Shown here piece by piece: positions 27,022 to 36,594 of a stretch of DNA of 64,000 bases (position 1 is its first letter; every line of letters begins with the position of its first letter). A program made the translations under genes and the position numbers. Source of the stretch: Rhodospirillales bacterium. Lineage in GTDB: Bacteria > Pseudomonadota > Alphaproteobacteria > Acetobacterales > Acetobacteraceae. The notes below the pieces were generated by a model. It had not been told where the DNA came from, ran no database searches, and saw nothing but the letters and a program-made list of their open reading frames with translations. The stretch lies in NCBI GenBank assembly GCA_025352665.1, contig JANXSM010000064.1, positions 38,471-102,470 of the forward strand. Direction: 5' to 3'.

Positions 27022-27179
27022 GCGGCATCATTCTGTCGTTCTCTGGCGACGGAGGTCGCATGGGATAGCCGCTGGCGTCTCCGTAGCGGTCGCTGGCGCG
27101 GCGGTAGCGGTCGCTGTGGGCTCGGGATTCGACCCAGGATTTCATCGGGCCAGGCCGAGATACGGTTCATGGTGGCCAT
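26999..27179 (-). pseudogene. Small gene with a strong ribosome site, apparently frameshifted
   Basis: AAAGGAG sits eight bases before ATG 27179, the best Shine-Dalgarno in this area. The frame reads MATMNRISAWPDE with GC-rich third positions, then degenerates near 27140. From ATG 27145 another frame encodes MKSWVESRAHSDRYRRASDR and ends LRPLATP at 26999, with strongly GC-biased third positions and a repeated Ser-Asp-Arg-Tyr motif. Joining both gives a plausible protein of about 60 residues. Either an indel has split it or there is a recoding event. I recognise no family. The 3' end overlaps the tail of rsmD by about 20 bases. Confidence 0.4.
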
Positions 27180-27239
27180 GAAAAAAGCTCCTTTCGACGC
27201 AAATCATGGCAAAGATCGCGATGAAATTTAACAGGCGCG

Positions 27240-28970
27240 TCAACGCCGTCCGAACAGCTTCTCGATCTCTGCCTTGGTGAGCTTGAGAAAGGTCGGCCGA
27301 CCATGGCTGCAGGTGGCGGCACGGGGCGTGGCCTCCATCTGACGCAACAGGGCGTCCATCTCGGCCCCAGCGAGCCTTCGCCCGGCGCGGATGCTGCCGT
27401 GGCACGCCATGCGGGCGATCACCGCGTCGAGCCTGGTGTCGAGTGCCGTGGTTTCGTCCTGATCCGCCAGCTCGTCGGCGATGTCGCACAGCAGTGGATT
27501 GGGGTCTGGCGTGCCGAGGGCTGCCGGCAAGGCGCGAACCAGAATGGCGCCGGGGCCAAACGCCTCGATATCGAGACCAAGATCGGCCAGATCGGCCGCG
27601 TGGAAGGCCAGCCGCATTGCATCCGATTCCGGTAGATCCACCACCTGCGGCAGCAGCATCGGCTGGCTGCGCACGCCGCCCTGGCGCATCTGGCTTGAGA
27701 TGGTCTCATGGGTCAGCCGCTCATGGGCCGCGTGCTGGTCAACCAGCACCAGGCTGCCATCTGCGGCCACCGCGATGATGTAGGTGTCCAGCACCTGCGC
27801 GACGGCCGCCCCCAGCGGGTGATCGACCGCAGCGATCGCCGCGGGCTCCGGAAGCATGCGGGCACTGGGGTTGCCGAGGGCCAAAGCCGCCTCGGCAAAG
27901 CCACGCGCGGCGGCTGAAGGGGGGGCGGATGTGAGCCGCATCGCGGGCCGCGACTGGAACTGCATGAACGGCGTGGCCGCGGGTGCGGCGGAGCCGGCGC
28001 CCGTGGCCAGCGCCCGATGCAGCGCACCGATGACCAGGGCGCGGACTGCATCAGTGTCGCGAAACCGTAACTCGGCCTTGGCGGGATGCACGTTCACGTC
28101 GACATCTGCCGGCGGAATATCGAGATACAGTGCCACCACGGCGTGCCGACCGGCGGCGATCACATCGCGATACGCCACGCGCACGGCGGTGCGCAGCGCG
28201 GGGTCGGTCACCGGACGGCCATTCACCACCAGTCCTTGCGCCGCGGCGGTGGCGCGATTGACACTGGGGGTGGCGGCGAAACCTTCCACACGCAGGTCAC
28301 CGCGTACGCCTGAGACCGCGAGGCTTGTTTCCGGTCCCAACAGGCTGGCGACACGGGCAGCGCGGGTCTGACGGGGCAGGTCAAAAACCGTGCGGCCGTC
28401 GCGGCTGAAACGAAATGCGACAGTGGGTGCGGCGAGCGCCAGGCGGCTCATCGCCGCTTCCACCGCATCCGACTCGACCCGGGCGGATTTGAGGAATTTG
28501 CGCCGTGCCGGGGTGGCGAAGAACAGATCCTGCACCACCACGACCGTGCCAGGTGCCCCGGCCGCCGGGCGAACCTCGCCGACCACACCGCCTTCGACGG
28601 TGATGGCATGGGCCGAATCGTCGTCCCGCGTGCGCGAAATTATCGACAGCCGTGCCGCCGCCCCAATGCTGGGCAGCGCCTCACCGCGGAAGCCCAGCGT
28701 TTCAATCTGCACCAGTTGTTCGTCGACCAGCTTGCTGGTGGCGTGGCGCTGCACCGCCAACGCCAACTCGTCGGCCGACATTCCGCAACCGTCGTCGGCG
28801 ATTTCCATGCGGTCGATGCCGCCGCCGTCGATGGCAACCGTGATCCGTGTGGCGCCAGCGTCGAGCGCGTTTTCGACCAGTTCACGGGCGGCGGCGGCGG
28901 GCCGCTCGATGACCTCGCCGGCGGCGATCCGGTTGACGATATTCTCCGGCAGAAGGCGGAGGACGCCCAT
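27240..28970 (-). CDS. mutL: DNA mismatch repair protein MutL (endonuclease type)
   Basis: ATG 28970 shares one base with the pgi stop (TGATG) and gives 576 residues. The GHKL ATPase motifs are 'ELVENALDAGATRI', 'IADDGCGM' and 'TLGFRGEALPSIG'. The C-terminal domain keeps the DQHA(X)2E(X)4E metal motif ('VLVDQHAAHERLTHE'), so this MutL should nick DNA itself, as expected where MutH is absent. The middle linker is short. The extreme end 'HGRPTFLKLTKAEIEKLFGRR' is the usual alphaproteobacterial finish. Confidence 0.95.
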   Translation of the reverse strand: MGVLRLLPENIVNRIAAGEVIERPAAAARELVENALDAGATRITVAIDGGGIDRMEIADDGCGMSADELALAVQRHATSKLVDEQLVQIETLGFRGEALPSIGAAARLSIISRTRDDDSAHAITVEGGVVGEVRPAAGAPGTVVVVQDLFFATPARRKFLKSARVESDAVEAAMSRLALAAPTVAFRFSRDGRTVFDLPRQTRAARVASLLGPETSLAVSGVRGDLRVEGFAATPSVNRATAAAQGLVVNGRPVTDPALRTAVRVAYRDVIAAGRHAVVALYLDIPPADVDVNVHPAKAELRFRDTDAVRALVIGALHRALATGAGSAAPAATPFMQFQSRPAMRLTSAPPSAAARGFAEAALALGNPSARMLPEPAAIAAVDHPLGAAVAQVLDTYIIAVAADGSLVLVDQHAAHERLTHETISSQMRQGGVRSQPMLLPQVVDLPESDAMRLAFHAADLADLGLDIEAFGPGAILVRALPAALGTPDPNPLLCDIADELADQDETTALDTRLDAVIARMACHGSIRAGRRLAGAEMDALLRQMEATPRAATCSHGRPTFLKLTKAEIEKLFGRR

Positions 28971-30658
28971 CACCTCTCGCGACGCAGGTCGCGAAAACGC
29001 CGGATCAGGGCGGATGTGGAGCCGTCGTGCTCACCGGGAGCAGCCCCCGGGGCGAGGTCTGGCAGCAGGCCGCCAGCCAGAACCTTGCCCAGCTCGACGC
29101 CCCATTGATCGAAGCTGTTGATGCCCCAGATGGCTCCCTGCACGGCCACCTTGTGTTCGTAGAGCGCGATCAGCCGACCCAGCGCAAAGCCGTCCAGCTT
29201 TTCGAACAGAATGGTGGTGCTGGGTCGGTTGCCGCTGAACACCCGGTGCGGGGCCACCGCCGCAACGGCGGCTTCCGGCTGGCCGGCGTTGCGCATCTCA
29301 GCGGCGGCCTCCTCCAAGGTGCGGCCGCGCAGCAGCGCCTCGGCCTGGGCGAAGGCGTTGGCGGCCAGCACGCGGTGGGCCTGCGGACGATCATGGTCGG
29401 CATTCGCGGCGAGGATAAAATCGACCGGGATCACCTGGGTGCCCTGGTGCACCAGCTGCATGAAGCTGTGCTGTGCGTCCGTGCCCGGTTCGCCGAAGAT
29501 CACCGGGCAGGTCGGGTGCCCGACCGCAGCGCCCGACAGCGTGACGGACTTGCCGTTGCTCTCCATTTCCAGCTGCTGGAGGTAGGCGGGAAACCGCTTC
29601 AGCCGATCATCATAGGCGAGCACGCATTGCGCACGGTAGCCGAGCACGCTGCTGTGCCAGATGCCGACCAGCGCCAGCAGCACGGGCAGGTTTTCGGCGA
29701 GATCGGCATCGCGGAAATGGCGGTCCATCGTGGCCGCGCCGTCCAGCATGCCTTGGAATGCCTCCCAGCCCGCCGCGAGGGCGATCGACAGGCCGACCGG
29801 GCTCCACAGCGAATAGCGTCCGCCGACCCAGTCGCGGAAGCCGAAAACGCGATCGTCGGCGATGCCAAAGGACGCAACGGCGAGGCGGTTGGTGGACAGG
29901 GCAACGAAATGCACGCCCACCGCCGCCTCGCCCAAGGCGCCAGCCAGCCAGTCCCGTGCCGCGGCGGCGTTGGTCGCGGTTTCCTGGGTGGTGAAGGTCT
30001 TGGATGCCACCAGCACCAGCGTCGTCGCAGGATCCAGCTCTCGGGCGAGCGCCTGCATGCCGGTACCGTCGACATTGGAGAGAAAGCGCGGCGTCAGCAT
30101 CGCGCCACGGGCCAAGGTGAGTGCCTCGCAGGCCATGCGCGGGCCGAGGTCGGAGCCACCGATGCCGATGTTCAGCACATGGGTGAAGCGCTGGCCGGTG
30201 GCGCCGACGATGTCGCCTTCATGCACCCGGGTCACAAAATCCTGCATGCGCCGGCGCTCGGCGATGGCGATGGCGGCGGCGTTCTCGATGCCGGTGGGCA
30301 GCACGGCCAACATGGCCTCGCCTTCGGGCGCGCGCAGCGCCATATGCATGGCGGCGCGACCCTCTGTGCTGTTGACCGCATAGCCGGCGAACAGCTTGTC
30401 ACGGAACGCGCGCAATCCCGCAGCCTCCGCCAAGGCCAGCAGCGCGGTGTGGGCGTCGGCATCGACGCTGGATTTGGAGAAATCGATCGACAGATCGTCC
30501 AGCGTCGCGGTGTAGGTTTCCGCCCGGCGCGGATCGGCTGCGAACAGGGCGCGAATATCCATCGCACCTGCGCGATCGGCCAATATGGCGAGCTGCGACC
30601 AGGCCTCCTGCGGGGTCGCATCCTGATCGATAGAATCGGCTTCGACCGGCATGCGCAT
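28970..30658 (-). CDS. pgi: Glucose-6-phosphate isomerase
   Basis: This 562-residue enzyme interconverts glucose-6-phosphate and fructose-6-phosphate. It shows the sugar-phosphate site 'NIGIGGSDLGPRMACEAL', 'VASKTFTTQETATNA', 'GGRYSLWSPVGLSIAL', the active-site 'GEPGTDAQHSFMQLVHQGT', and the signature 'INSFDQWGVELGKVLA'. Start ATG 30658, or 30652 two codons later, cannot be separated. It is coupled to mutL downstream. Confidence 0.96.
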   Translation of the reverse strand: MRMPVEADSIDQDATPQEAWSQLAILADRAGAMDIRALFAADPRRAETYTATLDDLSIDFSKSSVDADAHTALLALAEAAGLRAFRDKLFAGYAVNSTEGRAAMHMALRAPEGEAMLAVLPTGIENAAAIAIAERRRMQDFVTRVHEGDIVGATGQRFTHVLNIGIGGSDLGPRMACEALTLARGAMLTPRFLSNVDGTGMQALARELDPATTLVLVASKTFTTQETATNAAAARDWLAGALGEAAVGVHFVALSTNRLAVASFGIADDRVFGFRDWVGGRYSLWSPVGLSIALAAGWEAFQGMLDGAATMDRHFRDADLAENLPVLLALVGIWHSSVLGYRAQCVLAYDDRLKRFPAYLQQLEMESNGKSVTLSGAAVGHPTCPVIFGEPGTDAQHSFMQLVHQGTQVIPVDFILAANADHDRPQAHRVLAANAFAQAEALLRGRTLEEAAAEMRNAGQPEAAVAAVAPHRVFSGNRPSTTILFEKLDGFALGRLIALYEHKVAVQGAIWGINSFDQWGVELGKVLAGGLLPDLAPGAAPGEHDGSTSALIRRFRDLRRER

Positions 30659-30738
30659 ACCTCGATCGCTTGGGGTCAGGATGTCAAAGAAGGCTTACCG
30701 AACAGTGAACACCGCGGTGAAAGCCACGCGGTCTAGCC

Positions 30739-31296
30739 TCAGAATACCCGGCCGAGCAGACCGTTGCTCGGGTTGCGCTCAATGATCGGCGTGTCGCCGG
30801 TGGCAGGCGACTGGCCGAGCGCCGCGTTGCCGCGCAATCGCTGGCTTTCCTTCTGCGCGTCGACCACGGTGCCGGGCTCGGGGGTCTGCTTCCAGAACAG
30901 CAGGCGGTCGGTCAGGCTGCGCTTGCCGGATTCGAGGGCGGCCGACCGGTCGACCTGGGCGCGGATATCGGCGGGTGCGGCAGGGCCGGTGGCGGCGAGC
31001 AGCGCCTGCTGGCCCGGGCTCATGGCGGCATTGCCGGCCAGGGTCGATTGCGGCGCAAGCGTGGCCTCCGCGGCCTGGCGCGGCGTCTGCTCCTGCGGCC
31101 GGCTCGCACCGGGCTCGGGCGGACGCAGCGTATAGTCCGGCGGCATCGATAGCGGCGCGCGGGTGGTGACGGTGAATTCGTCCGGCACATCCCGCACGAG
31201 GCCGATCGTGCGGGCCACATCGTCGCCGGCGCCACAGCCGGCGAGCGGCAGGGCAAGCAGGGCGGCCAGCAAGACGGTCCGGTTCTGGGTGAGCAT
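30739..31296 (-). CDS. DUF3035-type lipoprotein (possible BamF-like outer-membrane assembly factor)
   Basis: The 185-residue protein starts with a lipoprotein signal, LLALPLAGC, with Cys at about residue 21 as the acylation site. The mature part has 'VRDVPDEFTVTTRAPLSMPPDYTLRPP', the conserved DUF3035 stretch, then a low-complexity Ala/Pro/Gln region. In Alphaproteobacteria DUF3035 proteins are sometimes annotated as BamF; I hold that role as likely rather than shown. It follows lspA, the peptidase that would process it, by 44 bases. Confidence 0.75.
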   Translation of the reverse strand: MLTQNRTVLLAALLALPLAGCGAGDDVARTIGLVRDVPDEFTVTTRAPLSMPPDYTLRPPEPGASRPQEQTPRQAAEATLAPQSTLAGNAAMSPGQQALLAATGPAAPADIRAQVDRSAALESGKRSLTDRLLFWKQTPEPGTVVDAQKESQRLRGNAALGQSPATGDTPIIERNPSNGLLGRVF

Positions 31297-31340
31297 GGCA
31301 GTTTTCTAGCGCCGGCATCGCGGATCAGCAAGCAGCAGCT

Positions 31341-31862
31341 TTAACGCGGGGTTGATTTCGCATCCTTGCCTGGTCGCGTGACCAAGCCATCGAGTACTAG
31401 CACGGCCACACCGCACACGATGGCGGCGTCTGCGATGTTGAACACGTACCATGAATAGCCGAAGGCATGGGCATGGATGAAGTCCACCACGGCCCCGAAA
31501 CGCAGCCGGTCCAGCACGTTGCCGACCGCTCCGCCGCCGATCGCCCCCAAGGCGAGCGCTACCTGCGCATTTTCCGCACGCCGCAGCCAGACGCAGAGTG
31601 TGACGACGACGGCCAACGCCACCACGGTAAGCACCCAGGCGCCGGCGGAGCCGAGGCCCGCGAGTAGCCCAAAGGTTACCCCGTGATTCCACACCATGGT
31701 GAGGCTCAGAAATGGCAGCAGGTCGACTGACCCGAGGTTCGGCAGGTCTAGACCGTACAGAATCCAAGCTTTACCGCCTTGGTCGAGCGCCAGGACGATC
31801 AGCGCCGCCAACGCGCCAAGCCCAAGCCGTCCTGTGCTGGCTCCGCCGCCGAAGCGGCTCAT
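31341..31862 (-). CDS. lspA: Lipoprotein signal peptidase (signal peptidase II)
   Basis: ATG 31862 overlaps the ileS stop (ATGA) and gives 173 residues with four membrane helices. The two catalytic Asp are in 'GGAVGNVLDRLRFGAVVDFI' and 'FNIADAAIVCGV'. It cleaves prolipoproteins ahead of the lipid-modified Cys. Gene order ileS-lspA is classic, and the next gene encodes a lipoprotein. Confidence 0.96.
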   Translation of the reverse strand: MSRFGGGASTGRLGLGALAALIVLALDQGGKAWILYGLDLPNLGSVDLLPFLSLTMVWNHGVTFGLLAGLGSAGAWVLTVVALAVVVTLCVWLRRAENAQVALALGAIGGGAVGNVLDRLRFGAVVDFIHAHAFGYSWYVFNIADAAIVCGVAVLVLDGLVTRPGKDAKSTPR

Positions 31863-34600
31863 CCCACGGCATCCGCGCAGCGCAGGCACAGCCCCGGATG
31901 GCCCGCAGTACTTCCCACTTCGGGCAGAACCTTCCAGCAACGCGCGCATTTCTCGCCTGGCGCCAGATGCACGCCGAAACTCTCGCCGCTCACGACCTGG
32001 GAGACGATCGCCAGTTCCGCCCAGTCGAGTTCGCGGAAACCCTCGGCCTCGGTCAGCGAAACCCCGGCCTGCAGCGATGACTTGATCCCGCCTGACTTGC
32101 GTAGATCCTCCAGCATGGTGGTGATGGCACGCCGCTGCTCGCGTATGCCGCGCCAACGCTCGGCCAGCGCCGGATCGTGCCACGCCGGTGGCAGCACCGG
32201 GGTCGACTGCAGATGGACGCTGTCCTCGGTTCCAAAGCGCGCGGTCCAGGCTTCCTCGGCGGTGAACACCAGCACCGGGGCGAGCCAGATGGTGAGGCAG
32301 CGGTGCAGTTCGTCGAGCACGGTACGGGCGGCACGGCGGCGCAGGCTGTCCGGACGGTCGCAGTACAGGGCGTCTTTGCGCACGTCGAAGTAAAAGGCCG
32401 ACAGATCGGTAGCACAGAAGCCGTGCAGGGCCGGGATCACGCCGGTCCAGTCGTAGCTGGTCACGGCGTGGCGGATCTGGGCTCCGAGTCCGGCCAGGCG
32501 GTGCAGCACCCAGCGTTCCAGCTCCGGCATCTCCTCGACCGGCAGCCGCTCGGCCTCGGTGAAGCCGTCGAGGCTACCAAGGATCCAGCGCAGCGTGTTG
32601 CGCAGGCGGCGATACAGCTCGGCCTGCTGCTTCAGGATCTCCGGGCCAATCCGCAGGTCCTCGGACGTGTCGGAACTCATCACCCACAGGCGCAGGATAT
32701 CGGCGCCGAACTTGTCGCTCACCGCCTGTGGGGCGGTGACATTGCCGAGCGACTTGCTCATCTTGCGGCCTTGTTCGTCGAGGACGAACCCGTGCGTCAA
32801 GATGACTTTGAATGGCGCCACGCCGCGGGTGCCGACGGCTTCGAGCAGCGAGGAATGGAACCAGCCGCGATGCTGGTCGCTGCCTTCCAGATACAGATCG
32901 GCGGGCCACGGCAAGCCGCGCGCTTCCAGCGTGAAGGCATGGGTCGAGCCGCTCTCGAACCACACGTCGACAATATCCATCACCTGCTCGTAGGCGGCGG
33001 GATCGTATTGGCTGCCCAAGAAGCGTGCGGGCGACGAGCTGTACCAGGAATCCGCACCCTCCTGCTGGAACGCCTCGACCACGCGGGTCACCACCTCCGG
33101 GTCGCGCAGCGGGGTGCCAGTGGATTTTTCGACGAACACCGGGATCGGCACGCCCCAGGCGCGCTGGCGGCTGATGCACCAGTCCGGGCGCGAGGCGATC
33201 ATCGAGCCGATGCGGTTGCGGCCCTGATCGGGCACGAACACGGTCTTGTCGATCGCCTCCAACGCGCGGCCGCGGATGTTCTCCGGACCGTCCATGCGGA
33301 TGAACCACTGCGGCGTGGCGCGAAAGATCAGCGGCGCCTTGCTGCGCCATGAATGCGGGTAGGAATGCACCAGCTTGGAGGTGGCCAGCAGCATGCCGGC
33401 GGCGGTCAGCGCCGCCACCATCGGGGGCGCCGCCTTATAAACATGCACCCCTTCGAAGCCAGGGGCGAAATGCGTCAGCGTGCCGTCGTCGGCGACGGTT
33501 TCCGGCACTTCCAGATTGTTGGCGCGGCCCAGCGCGAAATCGTCCTCGCCATGGCTCGGCGCGATATGCACCAGGCCGGTGCCCTGTTCGGTGGTTACGA
33601 ATTCGGCGTTGAGCAGCGGCACGTCATGCGGGTAGCCGATGGCGCGCAAGGGGTGGGCGCAGATCGTGCCCAACAATTGGGCACCCTTCAGCACATGCAG
33701 AAGGTGATGGGTGGCGATTTTTACGTCTGCGCAGAATTTGGGCAGCAGGTCGAGTGCGACCACCACCACCTCGCCCGGCACCGCCAGCGAACCTTCGGCC
33801 ACGCTGTCCAACCGCACCACCGCGTAGTCGATCTCGGCACCCGCGGCGATGGCGCGGTTGCCTGGCATCGTCCAAGGTGTGGTGGTCCAGATCACCACCG
33901 AAGCGCCGGCCAATGCGGCGCGCGGGCTGGACACCACCGGAAAGCGAACTGTGATCGTGGTGCTGGTGTGGTCGTGATACTCGATCTCGGCCTCGGCCAG
34001 CGCGGTCTTCTCGACCGGCGACCACATCACCGGTCGCAGCCCGCGGTACAGCGCGCCGTTGAGCAGGAACTTGCCGATCTCGCCGGCGATGACGGCCTCG
34101 GAGCCGAAATCCATGGTGGCGTAGCGGTTCTCCCAATCACCCTCCACGCCCAGGCGGCGGAACTCGTCCGCCTGGATGCGGACCCATTCGGCGGCATAGG
34201 CGCGGCATTCGGCGCGGAACTGCAGGATCGGCACGGCATCCTTGTCGCGGCCGTCCTTGCGATACTGCTCCTCGATCTTCCATTCGATCGGCAGCCCGTG
34301 GCAGTCCCAGCCTGGAATATACAAAGCGTTCTGCCCGGCCATCTGGCGGGACCGATTGACCACGTCTTTCAAGATTTTGTTGAGCGCGTGGCCGATGTGC
34401 AAATGACCGTTCGCATAGGGGGGGCCATCGTGCAGGATGAACATCTCAGCGCCCTTACGCGCTTCACGCAGCTTGTCCCACAGGCCCATCGCCTGCCAGC
34501 GGGCCAGGATCACCGGCTCCTTGGCCGGCAGATCGCCGCGCATGGGGAAATCCGTGGTCGGGAGGAACACGGTGTCGCGGTAGTCTTTCACATCGGACAT
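31859..34600 (-). CDS. ileS: Isoleucyl-tRNA synthetase
   Basis: The 913-residue class I synthetase has HIGH in 'YANGHLHIGHALNKIL' near residue 67 and KMSKS in 'GRKMSKSLGNV' near residue 613. The editing domain has 'WTTTPWTMPGNRAIA', and the C-terminal zinc site is 'CARCWKVLPEV' with 'LCLRCADAVG'. The zinc site and KMSKS form mark it as the bacterial IleS1 type. It is followed by lspA in the same operon. Confidence 0.97.
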   Translation of the reverse strand: MSDVKDYRDTVFLPTTDFPMRGDLPAKEPVILARWQAMGLWDKLREARKGAEMFILHDGPPYANGHLHIGHALNKILKDVVNRSRQMAGQNALYIPGWDCHGLPIEWKIEEQYRKDGRDKDAVPILQFRAECRAYAAEWVRIQADEFRRLGVEGDWENRYATMDFGSEAVIAGEIGKFLLNGALYRGLRPVMWSPVEKTALAEAEIEYHDHTSTTITVRFPVVSSPRAALAGASVVIWTTTPWTMPGNRAIAAGAEIDYAVVRLDSVAEGSLAVPGEVVVVALDLLPKFCADVKIATHHLLHVLKGAQLLGTICAHPLRAIGYPHDVPLLNAEFVTTEQGTGLVHIAPSHGEDDFALGRANNLEVPETVADDGTLTHFAPGFEGVHVYKAAPPMVAALTAAGMLLATSKLVHSYPHSWRSKAPLIFRATPQWFIRMDGPENIRGRALEAIDKTVFVPDQGRNRIGSMIASRPDWCISRQRAWGVPIPVFVEKSTGTPLRDPEVVTRVVEAFQQEGADSWYSSSPARFLGSQYDPAAYEQVMDIVDVWFESGSTHAFTLEARGLPWPADLYLEGSDQHRGWFHSSLLEAVGTRGVAPFKVILTHGFVLDEQGRKMSKSLGNVTAPQAVSDKFGADILRLWVMSSDTSEDLRIGPEILKQQAELYRRLRNTLRWILGSLDGFTEAERLPVEEMPELERWVLHRLAGLGAQIRHAVTSYDWTGVIPALHGFCATDLSAFYFDVRKDALYCDRPDSLRRRAARTVLDELHRCLTIWLAPVLVFTAEEAWTARFGTEDSVHLQSTPVLPPAWHDPALAERWRGIREQRRAITTMLEDLRKSGGIKSSLQAGVSLTEAEGFRELDWAELAIVSQVVSGESFGVHLAPGEKCARCWKVLPEVGSTAGHPGLCLRCADAVG

Positions 34601-34666
34601 TCGGGGATCCCGGCTCTGCTGGGGCTGTAAGCACGCATGGGTTTTACCGGCACATCAGCCGGTCAC

Positions 34667-34695
34667 CGAATTTGCGCGGAAAGATCCCATGTCAA
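34667..34695 (-). promoter_or_regulatory. Candidate sigma-70 promoter of the ileS-lspA operon
   Basis: In the 102-base gap between ribF and ileS, the minus strand has a perfect TTGACA at 34695-34690 and, after a 17-base spacer, AATTCG at 34672-34667. The -35 box is strong and the -10 is poor, as is common in high-GC Alphaproteobacteria. Support is by position and match only. Confidence 0.35.
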
Positions 34696-34702
34696 GGAAC
34701 GT

Positions 34703-35644
34703 TTATGCGCCGGCCGGCGGCGGCGCAGCAAGCAGGGTCCGCGCGGTGCTGGCATCCGCCGCGATCTGGTCACGCAATGCCTGGAAGCTCTCAAACTTCC
34801 GCTCGGCGCGGATGAACGCGGTCAGCAACACGGGCAGTTCCTGGCCGTAGAGGTCGCCGTCGTAGTCGAAGAAATGCACCTCCAGCCGGCTTTCGGTGCC
34901 GTCGCTGACGGTCGGGCGGCGGCCGAGGTTGGCCACGCCCTTCAAAGCCGTACCATCCGCGAGCATGGCGGTCACCGCATAGACGCCGCGCGCCGGCTCA
35001 AGATGCTCGCCGAGCGGGATGTTCGCCGTCGGAAACCCGATCGTCCGTCCCCGCTTGTCGCCGTGTGAGACCACGCCAGTGATGGCCCAGGGATGGCCCA
35101 GCAGCTCCGTTGCGCGTTCGGGATAGCCGTCTTGCAGCGCCCGGCGCACCCTGCTCGACGAAATCGGGCCAGAAGCATCCGCCAGTGGCGGCACCAGCGT
35201 GAGGCCGATGCCCAGCGCCTCTGTCCGTTCCGCGAGGAACGATGTGTTCCCACCGCGCCGGTGGCCGAAGGCGAAGTCGGGCCCGCAGGCCAGATGCCGC
35301 GCCCCCAGCGTTTCATGCAGCACCTGGACCACGAAATCCTCTGCCGTGAGCTGGCTGAATTCTGCGTCGAACGCTATCTCGAACACATGCTGAACGCCCG
35401 CGGCTCGCAGCATGGCGGCCCGCACCGGCGCCGGGGTCAGGCGGAACGGCGGGTCATCCGGGCGAAACAGCGCCCGCGGATGCGGCTCGAACGTTACCAC
35501 GCCCAGCGGCGCGTCCGGTCGCGCCGTATGGGCCGCATGCAGCAGATGCAGATGGCCACGATGCACACCATCGAAATTGCCCAGGGCAAGCACGCAGCCG
35601 CGGACCATCCCGCCCGGGTCGAGGCGATCGGCGATGCTGGTCAT
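34703..35644 (-). CDS. ribF: Bifunctional riboflavin kinase / FAD synthetase
   Basis: The 313-residue protein makes FMN and FAD. The N-terminal nucleotidyltransferase has 'VLALGNFDGVHRGHLHLL', 'FAFGHRRGGNTSFL' and 'ISSSRVRRALQDG'. The C-terminal kinase has 'GDKRGRTIGFPTANIPLGE' and 'VANLGRRPTVSDG...EVHFFDYDGDLYGQ'. It lies upstream of ileS as in many bacteria and overlaps the GNAT stop (ATGA). Confidence 0.95.
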   Translation of the reverse strand: MTSIADRLDPGGMVRGCVLALGNFDGVHRGHLHLLHAAHTARPDAPLGVVTFEPHPRALFRPDDPPFRLTPAPVRAAMLRAAGVQHVFEIAFDAEFSQLTAEDFVVQVLHETLGARHLACGPDFAFGHRRGGNTSFLAERTEALGIGLTLVPPLADASGPISSSRVRRALQDGYPERATELLGHPWAITGVVSHGDKRGRTIGFPTANIPLGEHLEPARGVYAVTAMLADGTALKGVANLGRRPTVSDGTESRLEVHFFDYDGDLYGQELPVLLTAFIRAERKFESFQALRDQIAADASTARTLLAAPPPAGA

Positions 35645-36510
35645 GCGTCGAGCCGCTTGGACATGAAGAACCGGGTATGGCCGTCGGGATAGTTATCCAC
35701 CTGGCCGAACAGTGAATACCCCTGTTTTTCGTAGAACGGCCGTGCCTGAAAGGTGAACGTGTCCAGATGCACGCCGATGCAGCCGCGCTCGCGCGCTTCC
35801 TCCTCGGCCATGCGCAGCAGCCGGCTGCCAAGACCCGAGGCGCGCAGATCCGGTGGCAGGCCCAACAGATCGACATAGAGCCAACTCCGGCCGGTGGCGC
35901 CCCACAGACCGCCGCGGATCTCGCCGTCATCGCCCCGCACGACCACTGCCAATGGGCGCCATATCGCGTGCCCGGGCGTGTAGGGAACGCCGAGCCGGCT
36001 GTTGGTGTATTCCCACAAGCGCTGGCGCAGAACGTCGCGGTCTTCAGGTTGCGGATCGGGGTCGATCACCAGACTGGCCGGCATTTGCCCGAGCCCGGTG
36101 TCCTTGGCGAGGAACACGTCTTCCCCCCCCAGCGGCTTGTCGGCCAGCCGCCCGACCACCCGATACCCGAGCTTTTCGTAGAAGCCCGGCGCCTGCACGG
36201 AGAAGCTGTTGAGCCATACGCCGCGGCAGCCGCGCGCGCGTGCTGCGTGTTCCAAAGTCGCCACCAGGCGCTGGCCGACCCCGCGCCCGCGCCGATGCTC
36301 CGGCACGAACACGTATTCCACCTTCATCCAGCCGAACCAATGGCTGGCATAAAGCCCGCCCTCCAGCTCGTTGTCGGCTCCGCGCAGCCATATCGCCAGG
36401 TGTCCGCTGGTGCCCACCGATACGGCGGATGCCGCATTGTGGGCCTGCAACGGCGCCAGCACGGCCTCTCTTGTGGCGGGATCCCCCGCATCGGTCAGTT
36501 CGATCTGCAT
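35641..36510 (-). CDS. Tandem GNAT acetyltransferase
   Basis: From ATG 36510 the protein is 289 residues and holds two GNAT domains. The first has 'VEYVFVPEHRRGRGVGQRLV' with 'GFYEKLGYRVVGRL'; the second has 'LYVDLLGLPPDLRASGLGSRLL' with 'PFYEKQGYSLFGQVDNYP'. Both keep the acetyl-CoA R/Q-x-x-G-x-G/A pattern. The substrate is unknown. Upstream codons in this long frame run against the divergent hydratase gene and are not part of it. Confidence 0.82.
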   Translation of the reverse strand: MQIELTDAGDPATREAVLAPLQAHNAASAVSVGTSGHLAIWLRGADNELEGGLYASHWFGWMKVEYVFVPEHRRGRGVGQRLVATLEHAARARGCRGVWLNSFSVQAPGFYEKLGYRVVGRLADKPLGGEDVFLAKDTGLGQMPASLVIDPDPQPEDRDVLRQRLWEYTNSRLGVPYTPGHAIWRPLAVVVRGDDGEIRGGLWGATGRSWLYVDLLGLPPDLRASGLGSRLLRMAEEEARERGCIGVHLDTFTFQARPFYEKQGYSLFGQVDNYPDGHTRFFMSKRLDA

Positions 36511-36594
36511 GGCGCACAAACTGCGGGTTGGCGGGCGATTGGACAACCCCCGGCCTGCGCGCCACGATCGGGGAAAACCCCCGGGAATTTCCGA

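Noticed and set aside
29027..30736. 569-residue plus-strand open frame
   Set aside because: It mirrors pgi on the other strand and shows no motif or signal.
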